Shown: positions 61,527 through 64,000 of the stretch, one piece after another
How the letters are laid out: every line of letters begins with the position of its first letter
How positions within the stretch are numbered: position 1 is the first letter of the stretch
Origin: Motilibacter deserti
GTDB taxonomy: Bacteria > Actinomycetota > Actinomycetes > Motilibacterales > Motilibacteraceae
Assembly: GCF_011250635.1 (NCBI RefSeq)
Contig: NZ_JAANNP010000001.1
Location: forward strand, 333,480-397,479
Direction: 5' to 3'
Length of the DNA: 64,000 nt
The notes under the pieces: generated by a model
The model's database searches: none
What the model saw: only the letters and a program-made list of their open reading frames with translations
Told to the model about the DNA's origin: nothing
Program-made: the position numbers and the translations under genes

Positions 61527-61806
61527 TCAGTTCTCGGTGTAGATGCGCCAGTGCCCGGTGCCGGGCACCTGGGCGCGCTGGCGGTCCCCGTGTCGCACCA
61601 CGTCCGCTCCATCGACGTCGAAGGTCCACTGGTCGCCGGTCCAGTACTGCGTGGGGGCCGTCGCTGTGGTGCACGTACACGTACTGCGGCTGGGTGAGTT
61701 GGCGCGTCTGCAGTCCCTGCACGGATCGCGTCACTGCGTCCGTGTCGTCGGGCTTGATGTCGTGCTCGAGCGCATCCTGCGCGAGGGCCGGCAGGCCGGC
61801 GAGGGT
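61527..61806 (-). pseudogene. Frameshifted gene remnant
   Basis: One minus frame reads LAGLPALAQDALEHDIKPDDTDAV and TRQLTQPQYVYVHHSDGP; removing one C in a run of five makes it go on as TQYWTGDQWTFDVDGADVV...GHWRIYTEN to TGA at 61527-61529. No start codon is seen upstream. Likely a broken accessory gene of unknown function. 61810-61990 holds nothing I can name. Confidence 0.45.
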
Positions 61807-61996
61807 GACGCACCGTGAGGTCCGCCTGAGCGGGCTGACCCAGCACACCTGAAGTAGGCTTCGCTCAGACCCAGCAGAGACCCAGCACTGGACCCGCCAG
61901 ACCGTCTTCTTCACCCGCAGCACAACGAAGCACTACAGAGGCTTCAAGCCGCTGGCCCGGGCAAACGGTGAGTTTGTCCAGGTCAGCGAACCGGTC

Positions 61997-62388
61997 GGTG
62001 GACGAGCCGGCCTGTAAGCCGGATTCTGTCCCGCCGCCGGAGCGACGGGGGCGGCCATCCATCTAGGACCGCCGTTGCCGGCGGCCTCGTGCGGCCTACC
62101 CGGAAGCTCGGGCGGGCCGCCCTCCCCAGCTGACGCTGTGCGCTTCCTGTCTGGCCTTGCTCCGGGCGGGGTTTGCCGAGCCGCTCGGGTCACCCCGAAC
62201 GCTGGTGGTCTCTTACACCACCGTTTCACCCTTACCGGCGCTCGAAGCTCCGGCGGTCTGTTTTCTGTGGCACTTTCCCGCGGGTCGCCCCGGGTGGGTG
62301 TTGCCCACCGCCCTGCCCTGTGGAGTCCGGACTTTCCTCGGCGGGGCCCCGGAGGGACCCGTCGCGACCGCCCGGCCGGCTCGTCCGC
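61997..62388 (-). ncRNA. rnpB: RNase P RNA (class A)
   Basis: The catalytic RNA that trims tRNA 5' ends. On the minus strand the conserved core is clear: GAGGAAAGTCCGGACTCCAC near the 5' end (P4 strand, CR-I), AGTGCCACAGAAA, GGTAAGGGTGAAA (CR-II/III), and near the 3' end GACAGAATCCGGCTTACAG (CR-V). P1 is formed by a perfect 13-bp pairing of 62386-62374 with 62012-62000. Exact ends are within a few nt. About 390 nt, usual for actinomycetes. Confidence 0.95.
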
Positions 62389-62420
62389 GGCCAGGGTACC
62401 GGCACGTACAGTCCCTCCCC

Positions 62421-63551
62421 GTGCCCGCAGTAGTCGCCCTGGCCGGAGCCCTGGCCGTCCTGACCGGCTGGCTCTCCCAGGACGGGGCGCAGGACGTGCT
62501 CGAGCGCAGCGCGCCGGTCCTCGGCTTCCTCGTCGCGGTGACCGTCCTGGCCGAGCTCGCCGACGACGCCGGGCTCTTCGAAGCGGGCGCCAGCATCACC
62601 GCGCGGCTGGGCGGCGGCAGCGTGCGCCGGCTCTTCCTCCTGGTGTGCCTGCTCTGCACGGTGACGACGCTCGTGCTCAGCCTGGACACGACGGCCGTGC
62701 TGCTGACCCCGGTCGTGCTCGCGATGTGCCGGCGGCTCGGCCTGCCGGCGCTGCCGTTCGCGTTCGCCACGATCTGGCTGGCGAACACCGCGAGCCTGCT
62801 GCTCCCGGTCTCCAACCTCACGAACCTGCTGGCCGCGCACGAGCAGGGCCTCGACGCGTTGACGTACGCCCGGCACGCGGCCCTCCCGCAGGCCGCCGTC
62901 CTGGTCGTCACGGTAGCCGTCCTGCTGCTGCGGCACCGACGGGCGCTGCGCGGCACGTACGCCGTGGCCCCCCACCCGAGCGCCGAGGACCCGGTGCTGC
63001 TCCGTCTCGCGGCGGCCGTGACCGGAGTCGTCGCCGTGCTCCTCGTCCTGGGGCTGGCGCCGTGGGCGGTGGCGACGGGCGGGGCGGCCGTGCTCGTCGC
63101 CGCGTACGCCGGAAAGCGGCGCGACCGGCTCCGGCTGCGACTGCTGCCTTGGCGTCTGGTCGTGATGACCATCGGGCTCTTCCTCGTCGTGCAAGGCCTG
63201 CAGGAGCACGGGCTGACGCGGCTGCTGCACGACCTGGCCGGCGACGGGGAGGGCGGCGGCGCGCTGCTCCGGCTCACGGCCGTCTCCGCGGTCGCGGCGA
63301 ACGCCGTCAACAACCTGCCGGCCTATCTCGCGCTCGAGCCGATGGCGGGGACGGCGGACCGGCTGCTGGCGGTGCTCGTCGGGGTGAACGCCGGCCCGCT
63401 CGTCCTGCTGTGGGGCTCGCTGGCCACGCTGCTGTGGCGCGAGCGCTGTGCGGCCCGCGGCGTCCGGGTCGGTGCCTGGCAGTTCGCCCGCGAGGGCCTT
63501 CTAGTGGTGCCAGCCGCGCTCGTGGCCGGGGCCCTCGCCATCGGTCGCTAA
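62421..63551 (+). CDS. ArsB/NhaD-type (ion transporter superfamily) permease
   Basis: A 376-residue polytopic protein with about 9-10 helices. FLVAVTVLAELADDAGLFE and LVLSLDTTAVLLTPVVLAM are the conserved DASS/ArsB helices; FATIWLANTASLLLPVSNLTNLLA and VAANAVNNLPAYLALEPM form the two re-entrant Asn/Pro motifs. It may move arsenite, Na+/H+ or a dicarboxylate. GTG 62421 lies 8 nt after TACAGT (62407-62412). No arsR/arsC neighbour, so arsenic is not shown. Confidence 0.83.
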   Translation: MPAVVALAGALAVLTGWLSQDGAQDVLERSAPVLGFLVAVTVLAELADDAGLFEAGASITARLGGGSVRRLFLLVCLLCTVTTLVLSLDTTAVLLTPVVLAMCRRLGLPALPFAFATIWLANTASLLLPVSNLTNLLAAHEQGLDALTYARHAALPQAAVLVVTVAVLLLRHRRALRGTYAVAPHPSAEDPVLLRLAAAVTGVVAVLLVLGLAPWAVATGGAAVLVAAYAGKRRDRLRLRLLPWRLVVMTIGLFLVVQGLQEHGLTRLLHDLAGDGEGGGALLRLTAVSAVAANAVNNLPAYLALEPMAGTADRLLAVLVGVNAGPLVLLWGSLATLLWRERCAARGVRVGAWQFAREGLLVVPAALVAGALAIGR

Positions 63552-63573
63552 CGCTCTAGAACTGATTAGCCCG

Positions 63574-63625
63574 AACGGGTGATGACGGAAACGCATCACC
63601 CAAAAGGCTCTGCGCTTCACCCGTT
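63574..63625 (+). promoter_or_regulatory. Overlapping inverted repeats upstream of the last gene
   Basis: GGGTGATG (63577-63584) can pair with CATCACCC (63594-63601), or, in a longer form AACGGGTGA (63574-63582), with TCACCCGTT (63617-63625). The two pairings exclude each other. Three TCACCC/GGGTGA sites, two of them 21 bp apart in direct orientation, could be protein sites instead. Confidence 0.5.
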
Positions 63626-63709
63626 GTGACCGACATGATGAGTGCGTAGTCAACGCAGGGTCGCGAGGAAGTAGCGGTCCGTGACCTCCAACCGCCGCAG
63701 GAGCCTCTC

Positions 63710-64000
63710 ATGTCGCGCAACGTCACCCGTCGTCACGTCGCTTCGCTCGCCCTGGTCACGGTCGGGGTCACGGCCGGCCTCGTCGGGACCGCGACCACGG
63801 CCTCGGCCAAGCGGCTCCCCGTCGCCACCCTCACCCCCGACGTGGTCACGACCGCGAGCGCCCCCGCGGCGCCGACGGTCACCGGGTCCGCGGTCAGCTC
63901 GGCGGGCTACACCCTCCGCTTCACGGACAACGCGGACGACGAGACCGGCTTCCGCATGCAGAAGTCGACGGACTACGGCACCACGTGGGTGGACGTCGAG
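63710..64000 (+). CDS. Secreted fibronectin-III-like protein (partial)
   Basis: The first 97 codons of a gene cut by the window edge. A signal peptide (VTRRHVASLALVTVGVTAGLVGTATTASA) is followed by a Pro/Ala-rich joint and the start of an FN3-like beta domain (PTVTGSAVSSAGYTLRFTDNADDETGFRMQKS). AGGAG lies 7 nt before ATG 63710. Catalytic or binding parts would lie outside the window. Confidence 0.75.
   Translation, partial: MSRNVTRRHVASLALVTVGVTAGLVGTATTASAKRLPVATLTPDVVTTASAPAAPTVTGSAVSSAGYTLRFTDNADDETGFRMQKSTDYGTTWVDVE

Noticed and set aside
62075-62420. Coding frames over the region before the ArsB-like gene
   Set aside because: The region is rnpB on the minus strand, with all conserved RNase P core sequences.
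1-64000. CRISPR arrays, tRNA genes, insertion sequences, phage integrase
   Set aside because: None found on reading; repeats seen are short coding tandems, gene-end duplications or operators.

Overview
The window is a 64-kb, very GC-rich chromosomal stretch with strong G/C third-position bias, many GTG starts, GTGA/ATGA stop-start couplings and several starts placed 6-8 nt after a TANNNT -10 box (probable leaderless mRNAs). Gene content points to an actinomycete: F420-linked enzymes, an MmpL exporter, a GlnR-type box before glnA, GlnE/GlnA2, a DUF4191 protein and a class A RNase P RNA. I cannot place the genus; a Frankineae/Kineosporia-like lineage would fit. Apart from the two ends the segment looks like core chromosome. 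I see no insertion sequence, integrase, CRISPR array or tRNA.

Layout. 0-8 kb: a protein tail with a terminator, a SAM methyltransferase, an acetyltransferase, an APH-type kinase, a VOC protein, a NERD protein, SelO and a DEAD-box helicase. 8-10 kb: a tightly overlapping ArsR-controlled operon (VOC-ArsR-SRPBCC-YCII) behind a palindromic operator. 10-24 kb: KtrB/KtrA potassium uptake; an AraC/GlxA-type regulator divergent from a two-gene membrane unit; an AAA+ ATPase; a degenerate kinase with a repetitive extracellular linker; an FAD oxidoreductase with peptidase E; MmpL. 24-28 kb: lipB and lipA, separated by a frameshifted DinB gene and an F420 LLM enzyme, then DUF4191.

28.3-37.2 kb is the most distinctive part. 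It holds a nucleotide-sugar epimerase, a small membrane protein, a cytochrome b/sulfite-oxidase-fold protein, a GT-C glycosyltransferase, MTA phosphorylase, a methyltransferase, a DUF2064 (TIGR04282-like) transferase, a GT2 glycosyltransferase and an OmpR-type two-component system. Three near-identical 16-bp boxes (consensus TTACSGAAYYCTGACG) stand upstream of the epimerase, the GT-C gene and the response regulator. Each lies 37-39 bp before a weak -10 and 50-53 nt before a start codon; two of them lie in divergent intergenic regions. The simplest reading is one regulon driven by its own two-component system. Product and signal are unknown.

38-58 kb returns to core nitrogen and cofactor metabolism: RDD protein, glnA behind a GlnR-like box, a class A beta-lactamase, a secreted M28 aminopeptidase, glnE, glnA2, nadE, panB, an APC permease, NADPH:F420 reductase, a YegP-like domain fused to a histone-H1-like tail, and map. 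58-64 kb is more accessory: a NUC1 endonuclease, decayed genes with amber codons and frameshifts, a MazF-type toxin/antitoxin pair with a perfect inverted-repeat operator, rnpB, an ArsB/NhaD-type transporter, and the start of a secreted fibronectin-III-like protein.
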